Shown: positions 16,101-23,900 of the stretch, one piece after another
How the letters are laid out: each line of letters starts with the position of its first letter
Numbering within the stretch: the stretch's first letter is position 1
Notes under the pieces: generated by a model
Database searches by the model: none
The model's input: the letters and a program-made list of their open reading frames with translations, nothing else
Told to the model about the DNA's origin: nothing
Position numbers and translations under genes: made by a program
Assembly: GCA_903847385.1 (NCBI GenBank)
Contig: CAINDO010000111.1
Coordinates: forward strand, 1 to 41,528
Source of the DNA: an uncultured Myxococcales bacterium
GTDB taxonomy: Bacteria > Myxococcota_A > Bradymonadia > UBA7976 > UBA1532
Direction of reading: 5' to 3'
DNA length: 41,528 nucleotides

Positions 16101-16837
16101 GGCCGCGCGTGCAGCGGCGGCACCGCCTCCATCACGTGTTTGAGCGCGACGGCCATGCCGTGGGCGCCGGTGAACGGCGGGTGCCCGGACAGGAACTCGA
16201 AGAGGATGACCCCCATGGCGTACAGGTCGGTCTCGGGGCCGATGCCGCCCTTGGCCGAGGCCTGCTCCGGCGCCATGTAGAGCGGCGTGCCGAAGGCGTC
16301 CCCCTGCGCCTGCGTGAGCTTCTGGTCCTGGTCGTCCTCGACGCGGGCGAAGCCGAAGTCCAGCAGCTTGACGAAGGGGCGCCGGCCGCGATCCACCCAG
16401 GAGACCAGGATGTTCTCCGGCTTCACGTCGCGGTGGATCACGCCGCGGGCGTGGGCGAAGGCCAGCGCCGAGAGCGTCTGGTCGACCACCGTGAGGAGCG
16501 TGTCCAGGTGCAGGCCCTGGTCGCGGTGCTCGGACAGCGCCGTGCCGTCGATGAGCTCCATCGCGATGTACGGCGTGTCGTCGGCGTCACCGCAGGTGAA
16601 CAGCCGCACGATGTTCGGGTGCTGCAGGCGGGCGACCGCGCGGGCCTCGCGCATGAAGCGGCGCTTGATGCGGTTGTCCCGGGCGAACTCCGGCCGCAGC
16701 GTCTTCAGGGCCACGAGCTCGCGGGTCATGATGTCCCGCGCGCGGTAGACGCGCCCGATGCCGCCCTCACCGATGAGCTGCTCGATGCGGTAGCGGTCGG
16801 CGACGACCAGCCCGGGTTGCATGCCTGCGTTGACCAA
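13097..16837 (-). CDS. Ser/Thr protein kinase-STAND ATPase-TPR protein (first of tandem pair)
   Basis: The protein has 1246 residues, in the same domain order as its downstream neighbour. Kinase domain, about 15-290: GEGGIG (23-28), VALK Lys45, HRDVKPEN (Asp137), DFG (Asp160) and APEQ (189-192). There is an acidic/Pro-rich linker at about 295-375 and an ATPase with Walker A GTPGMGKR at about 411-418. TPR-like repeats run from about 780 to the end. The longest reading begins with TTG (16837), without a clear ribosome site. An ATG at 16822 (MQPGLVVADRYRIEQ) is a realistic alternative, 5 residues shorter. A sigma-70-like promoter lies at 16902-16930. In the Walker A the usual final Ser/Thr is Arg, which may affect nucleotide binding. 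The GTGA overlap with the next gene indicates an operon. Confidence 0.95.
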   Translation of the reverse strand: MVNAGMQPGLVVADRYRIEQLIGEGGIGRVYRARDIMTRELVALKTLRPEFARDNRIKRRFMREARAVARLQHPNIVRLFTCGDADDTPYIAMELIDGTALSEHRDQGLHLDTLLTVVDQTLSALAFAHARGVIHRDVKPENILVSWVDRGRRPFVKLLDFGFARVEDDQDQKLTQAQGDAFGTPLYMAPEQASAKGGIGPETDLYAMGVILFEFLSGHPPFTGAHGMAVALKHVMEAVPPLHARPGLVLPLGLEEVVRRALEKEPRNRWRTAADMRRAVAQFSTSAAPTGSTAGDEDEDDQTMAGPAGPAAVGGVAPAPPRGFEDAPRSDPTLVNPFGAVRGTGATTGSFNIPAFQPLEAEPSRGGVAAAMFANPDAQALVGREPELMWLWERAREVCDQGTGRVALMCGTPGMGKRRLLTWLEDQVAEGGWMLPLTAGAQNTTDSAGRADLRGLMASAFGQLPTERRPAEQQILQTLERWASVATAQPRPEPAKIGVLASTLAAWLTVNPTAHGNDEIGELRGEVLYARALEVLQIAARERPILLMLESIESVGQETAAFVAWLGRWLRRVELPVLIVAGYTVEETGLPRYPLSAALVGSLQSVGAPEVQSCRLEPLDATAVKTLLAAIAPMEAGVAEAIVRRTRGNPYFARELALWAAQAGELVEERGQMVLARTAHPQQWPATLPETLLLRTDESLRRQPDGAMARTVLECSALLGERFDYELLVGFMAHVTGDRAGVERAVETLLQCAIFGESGTLEVDRLHLTHDVLLTPLLDRLATGGNLAALHRAAGEALVRHHGRTAAAVADQVAHHFEAAGLPDAAAGQYLAAAAFRRDQGQVSAACDLLEKADALLSQSRDPAADLHRAGGWLDLGELELRRGQLARARTLAGRVYNWARQNGQITLEGRALLLVSDLFRRQNQLNDAARGYAQARVVFERAQERTGYARSLLGAAMVERTLGRVESAVELFELARQAMEAAGDHHGLARAWRGQGEIALRLGELLAARDRLELARQAYGTAGDIAGVTFCHWLIGETYRLLGQPDLAVSHFEAARRGHEALHDHAGRARAHLSLARLFRDRGLWADAETHFEGAVEAYDAAGDAARAASARAELGLGALIQRRFDAAQAHLGTALAHVVQTGDAEREAVLRASLAWVHAEQGDEPAAEPELQAALAIDAQRPVNDADFGRALEGIAEVDTYLGRRMRASQLLQRAAEVMTALNQPAEVERLHRKRLLLNPRGLR

Positions 16838-16875
16838 GCGGAGGGACCTGTTTGCGCCTCCCGATGAGGCCGGAA

Positions 16876-16891
16876 TTCACGGGGTTGTGAA
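16876..16891. promoter_or_regulatory. Inverted repeat in the kinase leader (possible operator)
   Basis: TTCAC, a 6-base spacer, then GTGAA, a symmetrical site just downstream of the predicted kinase transcript start and upstream of its start codon. The arms are only 5 bp, so chance is possible. Confidence 0.25.
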
Positions 16892-16901
16892 CGGATCCGC
16901 G

Positions 16902-16930
16902 AGTTTAGGATGGGCGGGCCGCTGCCGCAA
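16902..16930 (-). promoter_or_regulatory. Sigma-70-like promoter for the tandem kinases
   Basis: On the minus strand TTGCGG (16925-16930), 17 bases, TAAACT (16902-16907). It matches the consensus in half to two thirds of positions and lies in one of the few AT-containing spots between the acyl carrier protein and kinase genes. Confidence 0.4.
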
Positions 16931-16990
16931 TCACTGCGGCCGGCGGGGGGCGATTCGACGGGCGGGGGGCGTTCGGGGGGGCCGGGGCGC

Positions 16991-17254
16991 TCAGCCGACG
17001 GCGGCTCGGGCGGGCTCGACGTGGTCGCCGATGAAGTCGACCAGGGCGTCCAGGGACTTGACGTCCCGAAGCTCTTCCAGGCGCGCGTCGAACTGGAACT
17101 CGCGCTGCAGGAAGAACATCAGGTCGACGAGGTCGAGGCTGTCCATCATCAAGGTGCCGCGCAGCGTCGCCTTGGGCGTGACGAGGGCCTCGTCCTTGGC
17201 GAAGTCGGCGACCAGGATCTGCTTGAGTCGGTGGAAGATCATGATGTCGTCCAT
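16991..17254 (-). CDS. Stand-alone acyl carrier protein
   Basis: The protein has 87 residues. The phosphopantetheine attachment site is DSLDLVDL, with Ser39 the predicted prosthetic-group site. It is acidic, with the four-helix pattern of the family (IFHRLKQILVADF, DLVDLMFFLQREF, SLDALVDFIGDHV). The sequence M-M-D-S-L before the Ser replaces the commoner G-x-D-S-L. The ATG at 17254 has GGAGG 5 bases upstream, which favours it over an in-frame ATG four codons later. It is divergent from an alpha/beta hydrolase gene and lies upstream of the kinase operon. It is probably not the housekeeping fatty-acid carrier, because no fab genes are nearby. It more likely serves a dedicated acylation or secondary lipid pathway (inference). 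Confidence 0.93.
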   Translation of the reverse strand: MDDIMIFHRLKQILVADFAKDEALVTPKATLRGTLMMDSLDLVDLMFFLQREFQFDARLEELRDVKSLDALVDFIGDHVEPARAAVG

Positions 17255-17283
17255 GCACGCCTCCAAGGCGTCACGGCTCGTTC

Positions 17284-17299
17284 TGCAAAGGCCGGGCCG
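17284..17299 (-). promoter_or_regulatory. Sigma-54-like promoter for the acyl carrier protein
   Basis: On the minus strand GG (17298-17297), 10 bases, GC (17286-17285), within CGGCCC-N5-TTGCA. The -12 half matches the consensus TTGCA exactly; the -24 half keeps GGC. The predicted start, about 12 bases further on, leaves a leader of about 20 bases holding the GGAGG site. GG-N10-GC alone is frequent in GC-rich DNA. Confidence 0.35.
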
Positions 17300-17371
17300 A
17301 GCCTTTCGGGCGCCGAACATCGGAAAAACCCGCAGAAAATCGACCGATTCCGTCCCGATGCCGGCAGCCGG

Positions 17372-17392
17372 GGTGGCCGCGCGGTGGCCACC
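17372..17392. promoter_or_regulatory. Palindromic site between divergent genes
   Basis: A perfect 10-bp palindrome (GGTGGCCACC, 17383-17392) is preceded by a direct copy of its half GGTGGCC at 17372-17378. It sits between the acyl carrier protein and hydrolase genes, where an operator would be expected. Confidence 0.25.
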
Positions 17393-17452
17393 GGAGTCGC
17401 CAAGCGCACCATCGCCGGTGACATCGGCGCCTCGCTCGGCCACACTCCGCCC

Positions 17453-18430
17453 ATGCTCGAGCGACGCACCTACTACGTGGAGAACGGCGACGGCTGGCGC
17501 ATCGCCCTGCACCGCTACCGCGATCCCGACCGGCTGGACCCGACGCGCCGCCCCGTGGTGGTCATCCCGGGCTTCGCGATGAACGCGTACATCCTGGGCT
17601 ACCACCCCACGCGCCGGCCCCTGGCGGCCTACCTGGCCGACGCCGGGTTCGAGGTCTTCTGCCTCGAGTTGCGCGGCCAGGGGCACGCCCACCCGATCCC
17701 CGGCCAGCGCGCCCGCCGCGACTTCGGCCTGGCGGACGTGGGTCTGGTGGATCTGGGCGCCGCGCTGGACGCCCTGCCCCGCTTCAGCGCGCTGCCGCCC
17801 GGCGACGTCGACGCCATCGGCTGCAGCCTGGGCGCCACGTACATGTTCATGCACGCCGCCTGGCGCCCGGGCGCGCGCCTGCGCCGGCTGGTGAACCTGG
17901 GCGGGCCGCTCGAGTGGTCGACGGCGCACCCCTTCGTGCGCACCATGGCCCGCCTGCCCTTCGGCGTGCCGGCCATGCGCGGCACCCGCACGCTGGCCCG
18001 CTTGGGGCTGCCCCTCGCCGCGCGCATCCCGGGCTTCCTGAGCATCTACATGAACCCCGAAATCTGCGACCTGAGCCGCCCGGAGAGCCTGACCAACACG
18101 GTCGACGACCCCGTGGCGCAGATCAACGCCGAGGTCGCCCGATGGATCCGGCAGCGCGACCTGGTGCTGAACGACCGCAACCTGACCACGGACCTGGCGC
18201 GGGTGAACCTGCCGCTGCTCACGGTCGTGGCCAACGCCGACGGCATCGTGCCCGAGGCCGTCGTCCGCTCCGGCGACCTCCGCATCGGCACGCCCGCCGC
18301 GGCGCGCCACGTCGTCGTCGCCGGGGACGCCGGCACGCCCATGGCGCATGCGGATCTCTTCATCAGCGAACCCGCCGAGGACGCCGTCTTCGAGCCCCTC
18401 GCCCGCTGGCTCGCCACGCCGCGTTTCTGA
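17453..18430 (+). CDS. Alpha/beta hydrolase (PHA synthase/lipase-like fold)
   Basis: The protein has 325 residues. The alpha/beta hydrolase core is complete: an oxyanion region VVVIPGFAMN, the nucleophile elbow GCSLG (Ser125), a likely acid at Asp263 in NADGIVP and a likely base at His299 in MAHADLF. HRY near the N-terminus and FCLELRGQGH are typical of esterases, lipases and the PhaC-like branch. There is no signal peptide, so it is cytoplasmic. I chose the ATG at 17453 because the protein becomes family-like immediately after it, although no clear ribosome site precedes it. It is divergent from the acyl carrier protein and 33 bases upstream of a glycosyltransferase. A thioesterase or acyltransferase role on carrier-bound acyl groups is plausible but not shown. 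Confidence 0.88.
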   Translation: MLERRTYYVENGDGWRIALHRYRDPDRLDPTRRPVVVIPGFAMNAYILGYHPTRRPLAAYLADAGFEVFCLELRGQGHAHPIPGQRARRDFGLADVGLVDLGAALDALPRFSALPPGDVDAIGCSLGATYMFMHAAWRPGARLRRLVNLGGPLEWSTAHPFVRTMARLPFGVPAMRGTRTLARLGLPLAARIPGFLSIYMNPEICDLSRPESLTNTVDDPVAQINAEVARWIRQRDLVLNDRNLTTDLARVNLPLLTVVANADGIVPEAVVRSGDLRIGTPAAARHVVVAGDAGTPMAHADLFISEPAEDAVFEPLARWLATPRF

Positions 18431-18463
18431 CGTTCAATCGTTTCCCCCTCCCCCGAAGACCGC

Positions 18464-19639
18464 ATGCGCATCGCTTTCCTGACCGACGAAGTCCTGCCCA
18501 ACCACGGCGCCGACACGCTGCAGTTCGTGAACGCGCTCTCCGCGCTCGCCCGCGCCGGCGTGGACGTGAGCCTCTATCTGCCCGTGCCGCCCGGCTCGGC
18601 CGCCCTCCGCGATCCCGGCGCCCGCGCCGAGCTGCACGCCGCGCTGCGCGCCCACTACGCCGCCGAGTGCAACTTCACGCTGGTGCCCGTGCCCGGCGCG
18701 CTCTCGGGGCCGCGGCTGCTGACCAAGGTCGTCTCGGGCGTGCTGACCTCGGGCCGCGCGCTCCGGGGCGACTTCGATCTGGTGCACACGCGCACGCTGC
18801 TGCCGTCCGTGGCGACGCTCGGCCGCCGCTGGCCCCTGTTCTTCGAGACCTATCGGCCGTTGACCGAGCAGTTCCCTGCCGTGCGGCCGGTGTTCCGGGC
18901 GCTCACGCCCCTGCGCGACTTCGCCGGGCTGGTGGTGCACTCGGCCCTGGTGCGCGACCGCTTCATCGCCGACGGCGTGCCCGCCGAGAAGGTCATCACG
19001 CTCTACAACGGCTTCGACGCAAAGCTCCTGACGACCGACCGACCGGCCCCCGAGGCGCGGGCGTTGCTGGGCTGGCCCGAGCGCCCGACGCTGCTGTACG
19101 CCGGCCGCGTGGGTCGGCCCAAGGGCTGCGATCTGTTCGTCGCGGCGGCCCGGCAGATGCCAGAGGTCGAGCTGGTCTTCGCCGGCCACCTGGACACGGA
19201 CGACGCCCGTCAGCTCCAGGCGGACTGCGCCGATCTGCCGAACGTGCGGTTCACGGGGTTCCTCACGGGGGACGCGCTGGCGCTCGCTTACCAGGGCGCG
19301 GACGTCCTGCTGGTGCCCCCGAGCCGGCGGCCCCTGATGGAGCTGGGCAACACCGTCATGCCCATCAAGCTCTTCGCCTATCTGGCCAGCGGCCGGCCCG
19401 TGCTCGCCGGGGACCTGCCGGACACCACGGAGCTCCTGCGCGACGGCGACAACGCCCGCCTCGTGACGCCGGACGACGTGCCCGCCCTGGTCGACGCCCT
19501 GCGCGGCCTGCTCGCCGACCCGGACCTCCGCGCGCGCCTGGCCGGCAACGCCCGCCGGCTCGCCGAGTCCCTCACCTGGGACGCCCGCGGGCGCCGGCTG
19601 CGCGCCTTCTACGAAGAGCGCCTCGCCGCCCTCGATTGA
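18464..19639 (+). CDS. Family GT4-type glycosyltransferase
   Basis: The protein has 391 residues and a GT-B fold. The N-terminal Rossmann part begins MRIAFLTDEVLPNHGADTLQ and contains DLVHTRTLLPS. The C-terminal donor-binding part has LYAGRVGRPKGCDLFV, VRFTGFL, YQGADVLLVPPS and PIKLFAYLASGRPVLAGDLP, the usual nucleotide-sugar motifs of the GT4 family. There is no signal peptide or transmembrane segment, so it acts at the cytoplasmic face. It follows the hydrolase by 33 bases and precedes the radical SAM gene by 70, so the three are probably one transcript. The acceptor is unknown: a lipid, polysaccharide or specialised metabolite. Confidence 0.93.
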   Translation: MRIAFLTDEVLPNHGADTLQFVNALSALARAGVDVSLYLPVPPGSAALRDPGARAELHAALRAHYAAECNFTLVPVPGALSGPRLLTKVVSGVLTSGRALRGDFDLVHTRTLLPSVATLGRRWPLFFETYRPLTEQFPAVRPVFRALTPLRDFAGLVVHSALVRDRFIADGVPAEKVITLYNGFDAKLLTTDRPAPEARALLGWPERPTLLYAGRVGRPKGCDLFVAAARQMPEVELVFAGHLDTDDARQLQADCADLPNVRFTGFLTGDALALAYQGADVLLVPPSRRPLMELGNTVMPIKLFAYLASGRPVLAGDLPDTTELLRDGDNARLVTPDDVPALVDALRGLLADPDLRARLAGNARRLAESLTWDARGRRLRAFYEERLAALD

Positions 19640-19709
19640 GGCAAGACGCCGCCCTGCCGCGACCCGCACGTCGTCCGCCGCATCACCTGAGCCCGCCCCT
19701 GGAGGCCGC

Positions 19710-20672
19710 ATGATCTTCCGTCGCCGCGTGCTCGATGGCGGGGAGTATCCCCGCATGGTCTCCATCGAGACGACCAGCCGCTGCAACGCCGCGTGCCCCT
19801 TCTGCCCGTACAACTTCAAGGCGCGCGACAAGACGCACATGGACCAGGACCTCTTCGAGAAGATCGTCGAGGACTGCCGCGAGTTCCCCCTCGACGAGAT
19901 CGAGCCGTTCCTGAACGGGGAGCCCTTCGTCGACCCCCGCATCATCGGGCGCCTGGAGCACATCCGCCGGCGCCTGCCCAAGACGCGCCTGGGCCTCTAC
20001 TCCAACGGCTACGGCCTGGTGCCCAAGCGCATCGACGAGCTGGCCTCGATCGGCGGCGTCGACCGCCTGACCATCAGCCTGAACACGCTCGACCCCGTTC
20101 GCTACAAGGCGATCATGGGCTTCAAGCTCGGCCGGACGCTGGACAATCTCCGCTACCTGGTCGACCCGAGGCGGCGCGCCAAGGTCTCGCCGAAGATCCA
20201 GTTCCGCATGGTGCGCATGGAGGACACCTCGCTCGACGAGCAGGACGTCTTCATCGACTACTGCCAGCGCCTGGGCGTCGAGCCGTTCCTGGTCGGTCAG
20301 TTCAACTACAAGGGCGACATCCCGTCGTCCTTCCCCGTGCCCGGTTACGGGTGCGAGCACATCACCCGGCTCGACGTGCTGAGCGACGGCAAGGTCACGC
20401 TCTGCTGCCAGGACCACGAGGGCGAGTACTCCTGGGGCGACGTCCGCACGCAGAGCGTGCTCGAGGTCTACCGAGGCAACCTGGCCACGAAGTACCGCGA
20501 GTACCACCGGACCGGGCGCCGCAAGGAGATCGAGCCCTGCGGCGACTGCAACCTGTTCTGGCCGAACCTCGAGGGCATGCCGGTCGGCGAGACCGTGAAG
20601 ACCGCCTGCGCCGCGGCCTGGTACTTCGCGCGTCACCGCCCGAACGGCCGTCGCGCGCCGCCGGACGCCTGA
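19710..20672 (+). CDS. Radical SAM protein with SPASM-type C-terminus
   Basis: The protein has 320 residues. The radical SAM cluster motif CNAACPFC (Cys25, Cys29, Cys32) lies in an IETTSRCN context. NGEPFVDP and LYSNGY follow, matching the S-adenosylmethionine-binding strands. The C-terminal part has several further cysteines (YGCEHI, VTLCCQDHEGEYSWG, PCGDCNLFW), typical of SPASM domains that bind auxiliary iron-sulfur clusters. GGAGG lies 4 bases before the ATG. It is the last gene of the hydrolase-glycosyltransferase group and is followed at once by a T-tailed hairpin. SPASM enzymes modify peptides, sugars or small molecules. No precursor peptide was found nearby, so the substrate is open. 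Confidence 0.93.
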   Translation: MIFRRRVLDGGEYPRMVSIETTSRCNAACPFCPYNFKARDKTHMDQDLFEKIVEDCREFPLDEIEPFLNGEPFVDPRIIGRLEHIRRRLPKTRLGLYSNGYGLVPKRIDELASIGGVDRLTISLNTLDPVRYKAIMGFKLGRTLDNLRYLVDPRRRAKVSPKIQFRMVRMEDTSLDEQDVFIDYCQRLGVEPFLVGQFNYKGDIPSSFPVPGYGCEHITRLDVLSDGKVTLCCQDHEGEYSWGDVRTQSVLEVYRGNLATKYREYHRTGRRKEIEPCGDCNLFWPNLEGMPVGETVKTACAAAWYFARHRPNGRRAPPDA

Positions 20673-20693
20673 AACCGGCGTTCGTTCATTTTT
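20663..20693 (+). terminator. Rho-independent-like terminator
   Basis: A 7-bp stem (GGACGCC 20663-20669 with GGCGTTC 20677-20683, one G-T pair) with a 7-nt loop is followed by GTTCA and five T (20689-20693). The radical SAM stop codon lies in the loop. It is the only T-tailed terminator recognised in the window. Confidence 0.7.
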
Positions 20694-20783
20694 GCACGGC
20701 GCCCTCGACGGTCTGATCTCCGCGCAACCGCCCGGCAGGCCGTTCTGCTTCCCGCCGGTGATCGAATTCGCTTGCGATTCGAG

Positions 20784-20799
20784 CGGCACAGGAGTTGCC
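20784..20799 (+). promoter_or_regulatory. Sigma-54-like promoter before the metalloprotease pair
   Basis: CGGCAC-N5-TTGCC: GG at 20785-20786, exactly 10 bases, GC at 20797-20798. It matches the GGCAC and TTGC cores of the sigma-54 consensus, with mismatches only at the outer flanks. The predicted start is near 20810, giving a leader of about 95 bases. It lies after a terminator and before the next gene, and a sigma-54 activator is encoded in the same window. Confidence 0.5.
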
Positions 20800-20903
20800 T
20801 ATGCGGCCCCCGGCCCTTGATTTGCGTCAGTCGTCGCACGCTCGCGTGTCGACGTCGCCGCACAGGCCGGGCCATCGCCCGCAATCCCCACGAGGTTAGA
20901 AGA

Positions 20904-23900
20904 ATGCGACGCATCTGGCTTGCCGTGGCCATTCCCGGGGCAGCGTTTCTGCTGCCGTCCTGCGCCGAAGAGGTCAAGGACGTCAACCGGGTCCAGCCCC
21001 ACTACTTCGACAAAGCCCTGCTCAAAGGCGAGTGGTACTACCGCCAGACGATCGTCGACGTCCCCCCGGACGTGGGCATCGGCTTCGTGGGCCTCGAGGG
21101 CAAGGTCGAGAAGGTCAACTTCGACTTCTACGGCAACTATCTCGACGTGCGGCGGACCCATGAGGGCGTCCGGGGCCTCGAGGAGGACGAGACCCGGCCC
21201 GGCGCCCAGTTCGAGGGCGACATCGTCCTGTCGATCAGCGGCGTCGAGCACTTCGACATTCTCCGCCAGTACAACAAGTCCACGGGCGCGCAGAGCAACG
21301 TCCTCACCGAGGACATGTCGCTGAAGCCGTGGTTCGAACGTCAGTACTTCCGCGCCGACTGGTCGTCGGCCGGCGCCGTCGGCAACTTCGCCGACTTCGC
21401 GAACATGCTCAAGACGGGCGCCAAGGGCACCTACTGGGCGCGTGAGACGGAGATCGACAACCCCGACCACTTCCAGGCCGACCTGGAAGACGGGACGATC
21501 AACTTCACCACGTCGTACACGCTCACGGACGGCGGCTACACGTGTTTCATCGAGTACGGCTTCTACCGCTCGAGCACGAACACGCGGAACTCCTGCGGCC
21601 TCGGTGAGGTCAAGGTCCGCCACAGCTTCCACCGCATCGACCCGGACGACGCGGCGCAGTTCGAGCCCCGGTCCTACCTGGATCGCGAGTTCGTCCGCGA
21701 CGACGACGGCAACGTCATGAAGTACCTGACCGTCACCGTGCCCAAGGCCGACGGCAGCCCCGAGTACGTCAACGTCGAGTGCACGGAAGACGTCCTGAAG
21801 AACCTCGAGGGTCGTTACTCCGTGAACGACTGCCGCCCGCTCACGCACGAGCAGATGGGCCGCTTCGGCTTCTTCCGCACGGAGCGCTACGACGCCAACC
21901 GCCGCGTGCCCAACGGCCACGACGAGCTGCGCAACTTCTACGCCAACCACCACAAGATCTGGGAGCAGGTCTACGAGTGGGAGATGACCACGGACGATGA
22001 AGGCCAGAAGGTCATCGCCCGCGACGCCGACGGCAAGCCGAAGCTCAAGCGCGACGCCGACGGCAACCCCGTCGTCATCCCGGTGGAGGACCGCAAGGTC
22101 CGCCCCATCGTCTACTACCTGAACGTGAACTTCCCGGAGAACCTGAAGGAGACGATGCAGGAGGTGGCGAAGGACTGGAACACGGTCTTCGTCAACGCCA
22201 TCGCCGCCGCCAAGGGCATCACGCCGTCGAAGCTGAAGGCCGAGATGGGCGGCGCGGACGCCTACCAGATCCGCGACAACGACTGCACCCGCGCCGGCGT
22301 CGAGGCCTACCTGAAGCGCGTGCCGGAGCTCGAGGACTTCGTGGACGGCGTGACCGCCGTGGACGCCGCGGACTCCGACAGCCTGAAGGGCAACGCCCAC
22401 AACATCCTGTCGGGCAACCTGGAGCGCGTCTGCTCGGCGCTGACCAGCGAGAGCCGGACCCGCGGCCTGGAGAAGTTCACCTACCAGCAGGTGGGCGACG
22501 TCCGTTACAGCTTCGCCTTCTGGGTCAACGAGGATCAGCCCTCGGGCCCCCTCGGCTTCGGCCCCTCGGGCCCGGACGCCGAGACCGGCCGCATCATCAG
22601 CGGCAACGCCTACATCTACGGCGCCGCCGTCGACGGGTACGCCCGCGACTCGCTGGACCTGGTGCGCTACCTGAACGGCGAGATCGGCTCCGACTACGAG
22701 GAGATCACCTCCGGCCAGACCGTGATCGACTGGATCAACCTGCGGAAGAAGTCCGTCGCCGACCAGGCCCTCACCGTCACGGACGCGCAGCGCAAGACCT
22801 TCGCCGACCGCTTCGCCGCGGACGCCAAGGCCGCCCCCGAGCGGTTCCGCACGGCCAACGGCAAGATCGACCTGACCGGCATGTCCAAGGACATGACCCT
22901 GCGCGCCGAGCTGCGCGCCGCGGACGACCCGATGTTCGCCCAGGCCGGCGCCGCCGACCCCATGGAGCTGATGAAGCAGCGCCTGCGCGACAACCCCGAG
23001 CTGCGCTCCCGCATGCTGCCCCGCCCCGTGATGAACATGCTCTACCGCCTGTTCCAGTACGACCCGGCGCAGCACGACGGAGAGGCCCTGCCCGAGGACC
23101 TGCTCGAGGCCGCCATCGACATCGCCGCCAACCCGGCCGCCATCTCCGAGCACATGCAGAAGCGCGCCGCCTTCTACATGGACCGCAACATCACCCTGCC
23201 CGAGTTCATCGACGACGCCGTCATCGGCAAGGCGCTGAGCCTGAAGGGCATGGAGCCCCAGGAGGCCTACCGGATCATCCGCGAGGAGATCTTCCGCGGC
23301 GTGATGCTGCACGAGATCGGCCACACGCTGGGCATGACCCACAACTTCCGCGCCTCGCACGACGCCCTGAACTACTTCGACGAGTTCTGGGACATCGAGC
23401 AGAACTTCGAGGACGACGCCGACCGCGACGAGCAGATGCAGCCGGAGTTCCGCTACACCTCGATCATGGACTACGGCGCCCGGTTCAACTCCGATGTCCA
23501 CGGCCTCGGCAAGTACGACCAGGCGGCGATCAAGTTCGCCTACACCGGCATGCTCGAGTCCTTCGCCGACGACGTCGAGGTGCCCAGCCGCCTCGACCTG
23601 CACCTCGAGTACGACGACTACCGCAAGATCCCCGACCTGCTCGGCGGCGACGCGGCCAACATCACGCACCGCAAGGACGTGCCCGTCTCCGAGGTCATCG
23701 ACGACGTCCGCCAGGGCATCCGCGCGAACGGCGAGAAGTTCGCCGAGGACCCCGCCCGCGCGCCGAGCAGCTACTGGCGCGACAAGACGGTCCCCTACTT
23801 CTACTGCATCGACTGGTTCAACGGCCGCGACCCCAAGTGCCGCACCTGGGACGAGGGCCCCACCCACGAGGAGGCCGTGCGCTCGGCCATCCAGCGCTAC

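Noticed and set aside
13136..16867. A 1243-codon open frame antisense to the first tandem kinase
   Set aside because: Shadow of codon bias. The sense frame has complete kinase motifs.
16916..16945. Hairpin downstream of the acyl carrier protein as a terminator
   Set aside because: The stem is only 4-5 bp with no T-tract, and the region is explained better by the -35 of the kinase promoter.
20673..20903. A small gene or RNA in the 231 bases before the metalloproteases
   Set aside because: Only the terminator and the sigma-54-like site are convincing. I saw no tRNA-like fold or protein-like frame.
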